Assembly: GCA_004295565.1 (NCBI GenBank)
Contig: AP019416.1
Location: forward strand, 930,001 to 994,000
Length of the DNA: 64,000 nt
Origin: Vreelandella olivaria
GTDB taxonomy: Bacteria; Pseudomonadota; Gammaproteobacteria; Pseudomonadales; Halomonadaceae
Direction: 5' to 3'
The translations under genes and the position numbers were made by a program. The notes under the pieces are model-generated. The model did not search any database. It saw only the letters and a program-made list of their open reading frames with translations, and was not told the origin of the DNA. Shown here one piece after another: positions 8,202 through 19,013 of this stretch (its first letter is position 1; each line of letters begins with the position of its first letter).

Positions 8202-9991
8202 CGATCCCGATCCAAGCTTTGCACCGTCAGATCCAGCGCCTTGTACATATCCAGGCGGGCGGAAAGGCCTATATCCGGGTGATTCAGCTCGTTGGCCCGT
8301 TCCGATGGCAATATCGGTGCGGTCAGGTCATCCGCGTCTGTCGGCTCGAAATCGTACTCTTCCCCGATCGTCATGGCGCTGCGGCGAAGTAGCATGCGTA
8401 ACTGTGCCGGGGTAAGTGCGGGGTCAATCGACATCATTGCCGCCAACAGACCGGCCACCAGCGGGGTCGCGTAAGATGTTCCGCAATGGGCTTCGCCTTG
8501 CTCACCTTCGATTAGAGAAGAGCCCCGCACACAGGCCGCTGCGGTGATATCCACCCGCATATCGATATTGGATGCGTTACGTTTCACCGCATAGCGCGGG
8601 TCGTCAATCTGCACATCCTCATCACTGCGCTCATGCCCACCCACGACGAACAATTGGTCGGTCACGAAAGAGGAGGGTAAGCGATAATCATCCTTGCCCG
8701 AAAAGGAGGATGCGTTGCCTGCTGAGTTCACGACCACTACATCGGGATGTTCATGGCGCAACCATAAGAAAAAACTCTTCGAGCAGTTCCTCGTAGCCAC
8801 TCATGGCGATACCCGAGCGCACCAGCGAATCGACCTCCTTCCCGTTAATGTCGATTGCCCCCACTCGGTGAATGCCCCAACTCCAGTTAAGTACGCGTAC
8901 TCCGTCCTCTACCAGGTTGACTGAAGCAGCAACATTCGCCGTTATGCCTGCATCTGAGTTGCGATCCACAATCACGTCGAAGCCAGGGCCCACATCGTCC
9001 AACCCACGTAAAAACCACTATTGCCGCCTTCGTTCCAGGCCGCGGCAAATACCCCAGCGACCGTTGTGCCATGCCCGTCGGGCTTAGCCGCATCGCGGGC
9101 GTAAACGCAGGTTCTAGTGGAATCAGTGCGGCAGTCACCCAGATAATCGGCAAAATCCGGCGCGTCAAAGTCCACCTCTCGCTCGATAACGCCAATACGT
9201 ATAGGCTGCGTCTCGATATCTCCGCCGTGGCCCTGACGTGATAAGCGTCGCTGGTAATAGTTCACGGCATCCAGAAAACGGTTCGACGCCCACTCCTGAT
9301 CATCAGCGCTGGGCGGTCTGTTTGTCTCGCTCTCAATGCTCTCTTCTGCCCCAGACTCTTCGACCACCACCGCATCCACGCTGACTTCGCTGCCCAGCCT
9401 GAGTACCAGCGCATCGCGCTCATCAAGGTTGTCGACTGCCAACCGTAATTGGTAGGTGTTGAGCGGCGGGATCATGCCGACCACTTCGGCGCCGTACTTT
9501 TCTGCTAAACGCTGGGCCTCCTCGGCACCATCGTGGCTCTCTTCAATTATTAGGCTGACCAGATCCACATAGGTGGTCAGGCCATCCATATTCTTCGCCA
9601 CCTCTTGATCGGTGGCTGCGACTACGTGGCTGCCGTTAAGACTGAGCCAAATCGGATTGCTGGACTGCTCACGCTGCTCAAACCAAAGCGGGCCACTTTG
9701 CGCATCGGCGCTGTTGATGCGTACACGCACCCGGCCGTTGTCGTGAGTGATGTCATCGGGCTGAAGCGCTGTACCGTTCAGCTTCACCTGAAAGTCGTTG
9801 TTCTCAAGCCCACTGACGCGTAGACAAAACTCTTGTATATCCAGCGTCAGCAAATTGCCACAGCGCTGCAGTTGTTCGACTCGCAACGGCTGTTCAGCTT
9901 GTGCAGATTGCTCTGCAACTGCGACAGTTCCAATCAACATTAATGCCAGCGCCGAAACCAGCCGACCAGCGCCCAAATACGTTGCTGCCAT
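8198..9991 (-). CDS. Secreted subtilisin-like (S8) serine protease (two frameshifts)
   Basis: An exported S8-family peptidase of about 597 residues. A signal peptide (LVSALALMLIGTVAVA) is followed by an acidic prodomain-like region to about residue 235, then the catalytic domain. Visible catalytic motifs are the histidine in DGHGTTVAG, the oxyanion asparagine in NSAGNAS and the serine in GTSYATPLVAG. The expected aspartate block reads GVIEREVDF, with glutamate at the usual aspartate position. Frame breaks lie near 9000 and 8770. The stop TAG is formed by the terminal repeat of the 8023-8201 element, so the original C-terminus may have been longer. The start at 9991 follows a GGGG stretch. Acidic composition fits a halophile. 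Confidence 0.8.
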
Positions 9992-10092
9992 ATAACTACC
10001 CCAAACGGTATTCGATTGACTGCACGCAGCATAAACGTATTAGCTGAACAGAACATGAACCCGTTCGGTCTCGGGGAATATTCACTGATACT

Positions 10093-10707
10093 TTAACGGC
10101 TAAAACGATAACGCAGTTTAGGCAGGGAGCGTGCCACAGGCGGCAGGCGGGTGACCATAATCAGCGCCGCAATGGCGGCATACATGGCCCACTCCTGCAT
10201 GTCGGCGCGCACCACCCAGAAGAAGTGCAGCAGCACCAGCCCCAAAATGGCGTAAGAGAATTTGTGCAGAGACTTCCAGCGTTTGCCTAGGCGCTTCATC
10301 GACCACTTGTTAGACGTCGCCCCAGCGCGGCAAGGCCGATCAGCGCGATCATACCGACGATAATATACGGGCGTTTGATGATCTCACTTCAGCAATGCCC
10401 AGTTAAGCCCCAGAATAAACAGCGCGTAACTGAGCATATGTAGGGTGGCGTAGGCCAGCGTCCAGAGCCCTAACTGGCGCCGGATCAGCGCAAAGCCTTT
10501 CCAGCGGGTGAGCTTGGTCAGTGGGGTAAGGCTGAGGGTGAGCAGCAGCATCCATAGACCCCCAATGCCGATGTTTAGCAGCAGGTAGCGTCCTGGTTCG
10601 GGGCCAGCGGCGTTATTCGCCACCACCCAGCTCCAGAATAGCAGCGGCGCTAGCGCCGCCAGGAACACGCCCACGCGCCATGCTAACCATATACGCGGGC
10701 TGGCCAT
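10093..10707 (-). CDS. msrQ: MsrQ heme-binding membrane subunit (frameshifted)
   Basis: The inner-membrane b-type heme subunit (YedZ) of the periplasmic methionine sulfoxide reductase MsrPQ. It passes electrons from the quinone pool or flavin reductase to MsrP. Hydrophobic helices include FLAALAPLLFWSWVV and LWTLAYATLHMLSYALFILG; histidines in ATLHML and in WKSLHKFSY are the likely heme ligands. Breaks occur near 10385 and 10315; the bridging frame reads GMIALIGLAALGATSNKW. Its ATG overlaps the msrP stop (TAATG), showing translational coupling. Confidence 0.88.
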
Positions 10708-11721
10708 TAGTAATTTTCCTTCAAGTCCATACCCGCATAGAGCTCGGCAACTTCGTCGGCGTAGCCATTGAACATCAGGGTATCGATGGTGTTGGGGTTG
10801 AACAGGCTGTTGGGCAGACGACGCTCGGTGGCTTGGCTCCAGCGGGGTGATCGACGTTGGGATTCACGTTGGCGTAAAAGCCGTACTCGTCGGCGGCGAT
10901 CTTCTGCCAGGAGTTCACCGGCTGTTCTTCCGTCAGCGATATCCGCACAATCGACTTGATGCTCTTGAAGCCGTATTTCCAGGGTACGACTAGCCGCAAG
11001 GGGGCGCCGTTTTGGTTGGGCAACTCACGGCCATACATGCCCATGGCCAGTATCGTCAGCGGGTGCATAGCTTCGTCCATGCGCAGGCCTTCTACATAGG
11101 GCCAGTCGATGATCGAGAAGGATGAACGCTGGCCGCGCATTTGCTCTGGATCCACCAGGGTTTCAAAGCGAACGTATTTGGCTTTGCTGGTGGGCTCGGC
11201 GCGCTTGATGATGTCCGCGAGCGGAATGCCCAGCCAGGGAATCACCATCGACCACGCCTCGACGCAGCGCAGGCGGTAAATGCGCTCTTCAAACTGTGAA
11301 GGCTTGGCAAGGTCTTCAAGCGCTATGCGCCCACCGTTATTGACCTCGCCATCCACCACTACGCTCCAGGGCTGGGTTTCCAGGCTACCTGCGTGACGGG
11401 CGGGGTCGCCCTTGTCAGTACCGAACTCGAAAAAATTGTTGTAACCACTGGCGTCATCAAAGGGCGCAATCTTATCTTTGTCAGGGTCGCTAGGGGTGAT
11501 GGCGCGCCACTGGGTCTCGCCGATTTTCTCCTTTAGCCATCCTGGCGCATCGCCGTCGGGTACATCGGAGTAGTCTTCATCGGCGCGGACGTGGCCGGAC
11601 AGGGCGAGCCCAGCGCCTAAACCTGCCATGCCGCCCATAAAGCGCCGCCGGAGAGGTAGATGGATTCCGGCGTGACATCGGATTCGTGTAAATCACTCGG
11701 TTTGGCAATCTTTATTAGCAT
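10707..11721 (-). CDS. msrP: MsrP periplasmic methionine sulfoxide reductase, molybdenum subunit (two frameshifts)
   Basis: A Tat-exported molybdopterin enzyme (YedY) that repairs oxidised methionines in periplasmic proteins. The start [20 protein letters not shown] is typical. One missing C near 11640 hides the twin-arginine motif, which otherwise reads [12 protein letters not shown]. The molybdenum-ligand cysteine is in [17 protein letters not shown] second break near 10845 separates [10 protein letters not shown] from the conserved end [20 protein letters not shown]. Length after repair is about 338 residues, as in the family. The start at 11721 follows GGAG. Transcribed first in msrPQ. 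Confidence 0.92.
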
Positions 11722-11896
11722 TAGGTGTCTCCACTATGGCCTTTATGGGTAGCATATGAGGTGAATGCAGCATTCGATATTAATGGGTGTCGTAAGTTCG
11801 CCAAAACTTACACAAGCCCCTTACGTTTTTAAATTGAGCCTGTCGGGGTAGCTGGTCGCCCCTTGGGTGAACTGCTGATAAGGAGTTCGTGTTCAG

Positions 11897-13549
11897 ATGA
11901 TCGAAGCTCGGGGATTGACCCGTATTCCTCTGCGTAATGCCGTCTTTGTCGCCTGTCTTATCCTGCTGTTGATTTCGCTGGTGGGAGTGGTGTTTTCTTT
12001 AGCATGGCTTTGGGGCGTGGTGATTTTTGGCATGCTCGCTGGGCTGGGGCTCCATGATCTTCGCCAAACGCGGCGAACGGTGAGTCGCAACTATCCTGTT
12101 CTGGCCCATTTTCGCTATGTTCTAGAGTCCATTGGGCCGGAAATACGTCAGTACTTTATTCAATCGGATCTCGATGAACGGCCTTTTTCCCGCGAGCAGC
12201 GTGCTGTGGTATATCAGCGTTCTAAAAATGAGAGCGATAAAAGCCCTTTGGCTCCCTGCTGGATATGTATCAGCCAGGGCATGAATGGATCAACCACTCG
12301 CTCCTCCCCTGCGCTATTGAAAACGAAGACTTCCGTGTTCGCGTGGGCGGCAGTCATTGCAGTCAACCTTACCTGGCAAGCGTACTGAATATTTCTGCGA
12401 TGAGCTTTGGTTCGCTTTCGGGCAATGCCATTGAGGCGCTCAACGCGGGGGGCGTGTAAGGGCGGTTTTTATCACGACACCGGGGAAGGCTCTATTTCCC
12501 GTTACCATCGCAGGCACGGTGGTGATTTGGTCTGGGAAATAGGCTCTGGCTACTTTGGCTGCCGCAACGACGATGGCTCGTTTAACGAGGAGCGCTTTGC
12601 TGCCAACGCCAGTGACGATCAGGTGAAGATGATCGAAATTAAGCTTTCCCAGGGCGCCAAACCGGGGCATGGCGGCATACTGCCAGCGGCCAAGGTCACC
12701 GCAGAAATTGCCGAAGCGCGAGAAGTGCCCATGGGGCAGGACGTGATTTCCCCGCCGCCCATTCGGCCTTTTCTACACCGCTGGAGCTGATGGCCTTTAT
12801 TGCCCGCCTGCGTTCGCTTTCCGGTGGAAAACCGGTTGGCTTTAAGCTGGCGATTGGTCACCCCTGGGAGTGGTTTGCGATCGTTAAAGCCATGCTGGAA
12901 AGTGGTGAGCGGCCTGATTTTATAGTGGTGGACGGGGCGAAGGGGGAACCGGCGCGGCGCCGCTGGAGTTTATCAATCGTATGGGGTACCGTTAACCGAA
13001 GCCGTCACGCTGGTGCATAACACCCTGGTGGGGGCCGGACTGCGCGAGGAGATTCGTATTGGTGCGGCGGGCAAGATCATGTCCGGTTTTCACATTGCCC
13101 GAACCATGGCGCTAGGGGCTGATTGGTGCAATTCAGCCAGGGGCTTTATGTTTTCATTGGGGTGTATTCAGGCGCTTAACTGCCACTCCGACAAGTGTCC
13201 CAGCGGCGTAGCCACTCAAGATCCCAATCGCAGCCGCCATTTGGATATTGCCGATAAAACAGCGCGGGTCTACCACTTCCACCGTAATACCATAAAAGCG
13301 CTGGCGGAAATGCTGGGGGCCGCAGGGCTTAGCCATCCTAGTGAACTGGGGCCTGAGCACATTATCCGGCGTGTCTCGGAAAACGAGATTCAGTCCTACG
13401 ATCAGATATTCACTTTCTTAAAACCCAATGAACTGCTCAATGCAAAGTGCGAGCACACGGTATTCAAGCACTATTGGGAAAATGCCCGAGCCGACTCCTT
13501 CCAACCGCCTGCGCAGATTGCTCGGCTGCGCTTTACTAAGTTGGAGTGA
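11897..13549 (+). CDS. FMN-binding glutamate-synthase-like protein, membrane-anchored (several frameshifts)
   Basis: A stand-alone homologue of the FMN/Fe-S synthase domain of glutamate synthase, about 550 residues. Two N-terminal membrane helices (VFVACLILLLISLVGVVFSL and the next segment) anchor it. The synthase core shows VLNISAMSFGSLSGNAI, KGGFYHDTGEGSISRYHR, QGAKPGHGGILPAAKVT and, across a break, GAEGGTGAAPLEF. The Fe-S cysteines appear as CIQALNCHSDKCPSGVATQ, the C-x5-C-x4-C pattern. No glutaminase domain is present, so ammonia production from glutamine cannot come from this protein. Frame breaks lie near 12245, 12460, 12760 and 12940-12990, mostly in G or C runs. Physiological reaction unknown. 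Confidence 0.85.
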
Positions 13550-13607
13550 TCATGGCGCTTAACCTCGATGCTTGTGTTTCCACCGCGCCGTTTAGACGGG
13601 AGCCCCC

Positions 13608-14582
13608 ATGGCCTCTACCCGCCGTGAATTGATATCACTGATAGAGCAGGGCGTGATACCGCCTGAACAGATGACGCGCGCCGTGCAGGCTGCTGGGCTG
13701 CACCCTTCGCCCTCGCGCTTGGGCGCTGTTTATTGATCGCCTACTGCTGTGGCTAGGCGGGCTAGCACTGGCCTTCGCGGTGCTGTTTTTCGTAGCTTAT
13801 AACTGGGCCGAGATGGGCCGCTGGCTGCGCTTTGGCGTGGTGCAGGCAGCGATGGTGCTGGCGGCAAGTATCGCCATTTGGCCCAAGACGAGCCCGATTG
13901 TTCAACGTGTGGCGCTAACATCGGCCACTTTGTTGGTGGGCGTGCTGTTGGCGCTATTTGGCCAAGTGTATCAAACCGGGGCTGACCCCTGGCAGCTGTT
14001 TTTTAGCTGGGCGCTGCTGACGCTGCCCTGGGTGTGGGTGGCGCGTTTTGAGCCGCTCTGGGTGCTGTGGCTGGGGTTACTTAATTTGGCCGTCGGGCTC
14101 TATTTCCGTACCTGGGGCGGGCCGTTTGGTGTTTTGGCCAGTAGTGAGGCCGCTCAATGTGGGCTGCTGGTGCTTAATACCCTGGCCTTGGCAGTCTGGG
14201 AGTGGGGCGCTCATGACCGGGGCTGGCCACGGCAGTGGGCGGTACGCTTGCTGGCACTAGGGAGCGGGGTGCCGATAACGCTGTTAATGATGACGTTGAT
14301 CGTTGATGTAGGTCTCTCGTGGTCGCCAGTGCTGGCGATTTACCCACTCTGGTTGGCAGCGCTGTATGGCATTTACCGCTACTGGCGGCCTGATCTGTTT
14401 ATGATCGCGGGGGCTGTATTTCGCTGTTAACAGTGGCCACGCTACTGCTTGCCAGGCTGTTACTCTGGGAGGGTGATTGGCAGGAGGGAAGTCTGATGCT
14501 GATCGCCATCGCGGTGCTGGCGATGGGCGCGGGAGCGGTGGTTTGGCTGAAGCGGCTGCATCAGGAGATGTCCCCGTCATGA
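13608..14582 (+). CDS. DUF2157 membrane protein (frameshifts)
   Basis: A polytopic membrane protein of the DUF2157 family, function unknown. The soluble N-terminus (STRRELISLIEQGVIPPEQM) precedes multiple helices, for example LLLWLGGLALAFAVLFFVAY and LVGVLLALFGQVYQTGADPW; the latter is a family hallmark. Breaks occur near 13720 and 14410, after which the sequence ends LMLIAIAVLAMGAGAVVWLK. The start has GGGA upstream. Its stop overlaps the next ATG (ATGA), making it the first gene of a coupled three-gene operon. Confidence 0.8.
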
Positions 14583-15661
14583 ACAGCATTAATGATTTAA
14601 AAGCCAGGCTGAGCCAAGCGGGCATTGTGTTAAACGAGCCAGCAACCCCGGCGTCGCTGGAAACCCCTGGTTTGTGCGTGTGCTGCAGGCGTTTTCCGGC
14701 TGGTTGGCGGCGCTGTTTCTGCTCGGCTTTGTCGCCATGGGCGTGGTGTTTGTGGTGGAGAGCCCGGCGGCGTCGTTAGGCTTGGGACTAGCGATGATCG
14801 GCGCGGCTTATGGGCTATTTCGCAAAGCTCGCAGTGATGTGCTTGAACACTTGGCGCTGGCGGTTAGTTTAGCAGGGCAGTTGCTAATCGCTTGGGCCTC
14901 GGTAGCGTTTTTGGGGAGAATCTGCGACTTCATTATGGGCGCTGGTGGCGTGGTTGCTATTTGGATTGCAGAGTGCCCTGGCGCTGGTAATGCCGAGCCT
15001 GCTTCACCGAACGTTTTCCGCCTTTGCCGCCAGCTTGGCGCTCTATATGGCGCTAGCGATGAGCGCGATGGCGTTAGTGGCGAGTGGGTTCGTGTTGTTG
15101 GCGCTGACGCTACTCTGGCTTAATGAGTTTCGTTGGCCTGGGCGTGTTCGGGTTGTACAGGCGTGGGGCTATGGGTTGTTATTAGGCCTGTTGGTGATGC
15201 AAGGATTAGCGCATAGCCACCCGTCGTTCGTCTTCTGGTTTGACGCCCACAGCGCCAGCGCTCTGGCATGGTCGGCCCCCTGGTTGAACGCCGTGATGGT
15301 AGCGCTCTCTCTGGCGCTGCTGTTGTATAACGTTGCGAAATCCAAACCCCATTGGTCGCTCTATCTAAGCCCGATCGCATTGCTGTTGATCAGTTTTTAT
15401 GCGCCTGGTGTGGGCCAGGGCCTGGTCGTTGTGTTGTTAGGGTTTGCGATGGGCCATCGCCTAGTGATGGGGCTTGGGGTATTGTCGCTGCTGATGGGCA
15501 TTGGCAGCTATTACTACTGGCTGGACGCGACGCTGTTAACCAAGGCACTAACCCTGCTGTTTACCGGTGGCGTGCTGCTTACGCTGCGCTTAGCGCTACA
15601 CAAGTGGTTGAATATAGGGGGAAGTATGCCGTCTCCTTCTGAGGGAGGGCACGGAAAATGA
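14579..15661 (+). CDS. DUF4401 membrane protein (frameshifts)
   Basis: A highly hydrophobic protein of the DUF4401 family, unknown role, about 360 residues. It opens MNSINDLKARLSQAGIVLNE, then continues with roughly ten membrane helices, ending LTLLFTGGVLLTLRLALHKW and a short hydrophilic tail. Frame breaks lie near 14665 and 14920. The family is almost always paired with DUF2157 and GDYXXLXY proteins, as here, with ATGA overlaps on both sides. The three products probably act together in the membrane. Confidence 0.8.
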
Positions 15662-16197
15662 GGCTGAAAGCCAAGCGTCATCGCTGGATAGTACTCTTAG
15701 CCACTGTTGTCGTGCTGGCGCTGGTAAACGGTGCGATTTGGCAGAAAGAGCATCACCTGGCCGAGGGTGAAATCGTTTACCTGGAGCTTGCGCCAGTCGA
15801 CCCGCGCTCATTGATGCAGGGCGACTATATGGCCCTCAACTTCGCACTCGCCAATCAAATTCACAGCGCGCTGTTTCGACAAGACGACGCTCTGCAAGAT
15901 GAGCCTCTCAAAGTAAGCAATGGCTATGTGGTTGTACGCTTGGATGAACAGCGTATCGCGCATTTTCAGCGCCTTGATGATGGTAGCGCTTTAGCCAATA
16001 ACGAACGTCGGCTGCGCTACCGTCTGCGCAACGGCCAGGTACGCTTCGCCACCGATGCGTTCTTCTTCCAGGAGGGCCACGGCGAACGCTACGAGGCTGC
16101 CCGTTACGGGCAGTTTAGGGTGAATGACCAAGGCGAGCCGCTGCTGGTGGCTATGTACGATAATGGGCTTAACCGGTTAGGCGAAATAACTAAGTGA
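15658..16197 (+). CDS. GDYXXLXY-domain protein
   Basis: An intact 179-residue protein with one N-terminal membrane helix (WIVLLATVVVLALVNGAIW) and an exported or periplasmic domain. The family motif is seen as LMQGDYMALNFALA. The C-terminus ends in LVAMYDNGLNRLGEI. It overlaps the preceding gene by ATGA and closes the DUF2157-DUF4401 operon. The family has no established biochemical role. Confidence 0.88.
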   Translation: MRLKAKRHRWIVLLATVVVLALVNGAIWQKEHHLAEGEIVYLELAPVDPRSLMQGDYMALNFALANQIHSALFRQDDALQDEPLKVSNGYVVVRLDEQRIAHFQRLDDGSALANNERRLRYRLRNGQVRFATDAFFFQEGHGERYEAARYGQFRVNDQGEPLLVAMYDNGLNRLGEITK

Positions 16198-16355
16198 TAC
16201 CCGCCTTAACGCCCCTACGCCTTGCACCTTCAAGCAAGGTAGGCTGTACTTTGTCCTCTCACTAACATGGATAGCCTAGCAATAACGCTGGGCTGGCTCG
16301 GCAACGGGTCTGTCGGTGGTAAACAAATTGGCTCACTTTACCGAATAAGGCATAT

Positions 16356-17995
16356 ATGAAAGCAAACGGCTCGTGGCTCGCATGGGGTGTTGGTGCTGGC
16401 ACTGACCTTTTCCAACCTATGCGCAGCGCAAACTCAAGGAGAAGAGAGCGAAGACAGCCGGTGGTTTACCGTCGATGCGTTAAATACTGGGCTTGGTGAT
16501 CCCCCCGAAGAGGTAAATCGGGTAACACCGCGGGAGGCGATCAGAAGCTTTCTGGAGCTGACGGATCAGGAGGAGTATGCAGCCGCTGCCCATATACTCA
16601 ACCTCTCTAAATTCTCAGAAGCGGAGCAGCGCGAGCAGGGGCGTGAACTGGCTCGGCAACTGGCCGAGATTCTCCAGCGCGGTGAGTGGTTAAGTATTTC
16701 GGATTTACCAGGCCGCGAAGACGCTGTTATTGAAGACCCCTCAGGCCAAAATCCTCTCGTCGGCGAGACGCGCCGTAATATTGAAGTATCGTCCATGAAA
16801 GCCAATGGGGAAACCTACGATATTCGGCTGGGCCGTTACCGCGTAGGTGAAGAGGAGCCTGTCTGGCTCATCATGCCCATCAGCGTGTCGTACATCCCGG
16901 TGCTTTATGAGCAGTACGGCCCCTCGATGCTGGAAAGCTATATCCCCGAACGTTTTCAAGCGTCGTTTGGCATTCTGCGGATTTGGGAGTGGATTGCCAT
17001 TCCGCTCTTCTTGGTTTTCATTGGCGTTGCGGGGTGGGGGTTCACTGCTTAATTGGTTTGATGTCGAAATGGCTGCCGTCAGGTGTGTCGAGCATTTTCG
17101 CCAGCCAAATCGGCATGCCCGCAGCGCTGATTGCGATGTCGTTAGTCACCCAAATGTTGCTGGATTATGTGGTGTCGTTTTCGGCGGTGGCCACGACCAC
17201 TTTCCGGGTGCTGTTAATCACTGTTTTGGCTTGGGGCGTCGGCACGATTTTGTTGCGCTTGGTGGACACCATCATGCTGCGTTTGACGCGGCGTATTGTC
17301 GGCGAAATCGATGATACCAAGCCCCGAGACGAGCGTAGGCTGCTGACCTCTCTCTATGCGTTGCGCCGAATCATTATCCTCATCACCGTGACCGGCGTCT
17401 CCATTTACATACTGGGGCAGATTCAGCTATTTGAATCTCTCGGCCTGTCCCTCCTGGCGTCTGCCAGCGTATTGGCCGTATTAGTGGGTGTGGCGGGCCA
17501 AACGGTACTTGGCAATATCCTCGCATCCTTTCAGTTATCGTTTGCTAAACCCATTCGCATTGGTGATTTGGTGATCTTTGAAGGCGAGTGGTGCTATGTC
17601 GAAGGCATCTTTATACCTTTATTCGATTAAGGTCGTGGGACGAGCGGCGTTTGATTGTGCCCGTCACCTATTTTACCTCTAAGCCTTTCGACAATTTGTC
17701 GGTAAAAAGTACCAAGATGTACCGGTCATTGACGCTGACACTTCACCTAAGTGCCGATATAGGGCTGTTAAGAGATAAATTCCTCGAATTCGCTAAAGAA
17801 GAAGACAGCGTTATCGAACACCATAAGCTGCTCTGTTACGTGACGGCACAAACAGGAACGGCGCAAACGGTCACCTGTTACCTCATGACCTCAGATCCAC
17901 TAGCCGGTTGGACAGCGGAAATGAACGTACGCGAGAAACTGCTGGCCTTTATCCGCGATAATTATCCCGAGTGGTGGCCAGAGAAATCGTGGTGA
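16356..17995 (+). CDS. MscS-family mechanosensitive channel (frameshifted)
   Basis: An inner-membrane small-conductance mechanosensitive channel homologue, important for surviving osmotic downshift. A signal peptide is rebuilt across a break near 16385 (GTG 16387 also starts the downstream frame), ending NLCAAQ. A periplasmic region of about 190 residues follows, then membrane helices. The pore-lining helix and hinge read SVLAVLVGVAGQTVLGNILA, followed by the beta domain FAKPIRIGDLVIF. Further breaks are near 17045 and 17610. The final frame, LIVPVTYFTSKPFDNLSVKS to the C-terminus, is the cytoplasmic cage. Total about 545 residues. Confidence 0.87.
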
Positions 17996-18154
17996 TCAGT
18001 CACCACGATATCGCCCGTGGGGCGCAAGGCAAAAGCTCGGGGAAGTGGATAGTGTTGAGGTGAAATCATCAGAATAGAGGGGGTTGTGCAGCGGCAGATG
18101 ACGCTTTTGCGTATATGGTAAATAGACTGTTAAGAAGTCAGGGAGTGTTTTTAG

Positions 18155-18915
18155 ATGCCTTTAAATATCATGCAGCGTTTGCTACCCGGCTGGGGCGTTA
18201 CTTATGGCCCATCGGGCGATGGCCCTTTTCCAGCCATTATGCTGCTGCACGGTTCTGAAGGTGCATGGGCGGGGTGGAGCCACCGGGATGCAATGCTACT
18301 CGCCGCCCATGGTTTCTTGGCATTTCCTATGGCTACTCAAGCGGCGGTAATGCCTGGAACGCCGGGCATATTATCGATTACCCGCTGGATCGCAGCGTGG
18401 AGGCGTTTACAGCCCTACGTGAATTCCAGTTCGCTGACAAGCGTGTAGGGCTTTATGGTATTTCACGCGGCGCCGAACACGCGTTATTGCTCGCCTCACA
18501 GATGGCAAAAGATAGCGTAGCAGGTATACCTGATGCGATCGCAGCCCATAGCCCGCCCGATGTGGTGTGCGGTGCCTTTGATGCCTGTAGCTTTCGCGAT
18601 GCGGGCGACCCTGGCTGGCAAGCTTGGGATGTCAGTAAGCGCGCCTGGACATGGCAGGGGAGTCATGAAGGCTTACTGCCCACCACGCCTATTGAAATTG
18701 AGCGCTACCCTGGGCCGCTGTTGCTTTCCCACGGCACTCAAGACCGCATGTGGACGGTTGAAATGACCAAGCGCTTGGAACAGCGCCTACTCAAGCATGG
18801 CCGCAGCCCGGAAGTGCATTACTACGAATGCGAAGATCATATACCCAGTAGCGCTGGGCAGAATAAGCATTACGAGCTGATTCTAAGCTTCTTTCAAAAC
18901 ACCTTTAAAGCCTGA
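18155..18915 (+). CDS. Alpha/beta hydrolase, acyl-CoA thioesterase (BAAT C-terminal) type (frameshift)
   Basis: A cytoplasmic hydrolase with the dienelactone-hydrolase/BAAT fold. The oxyanion region is AIMLLHGSEG, the nucleophile elbow is GISRGAEHALLLASQ (Ser in G-I-S-R-G), the acid is probably Asp in HGTQDRMW, and the catalytic His is in ECEDHIPSS. One break lies near 18315, inside HGFLGISYGY. The length of about 253 residues is shorter than eukaryotic BAAT because the N-terminal domain is absent, as is usual for bacterial members. Substrate unknown, perhaps an acyl thioester. A terminator follows. Confidence 0.8.
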
Positions 18916-18957
18916 GTTTCTGGAATAAAAGTTCAGCATTTTCCCCTTCATAAAGAA

Positions 18958-18982
18958 GCCCCTCTTGGCAGCTAAGAGGGGC
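18958..18982. terminator. Bidirectional terminator between convergent genes
   Basis: A 9-bp stem, GCCCCTCTT paired with AAGAGGGGC, with a 7-base loop. It sits between the hydrolase and the convergent acyl-ACP synthetase gene and can serve both. Confidence 0.8.
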
Positions 18983-19013
18983 ATGTTGGTATAGCATTCT
19001 TGTTCTTTAGCGC

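Noticed and set aside
8156-8415. Open frames across the inverted-repeat element and the protease end
   Set aside because: They are created by the GC-rich palindrome and the antisense of the protease; no ribosome site or family sequence.
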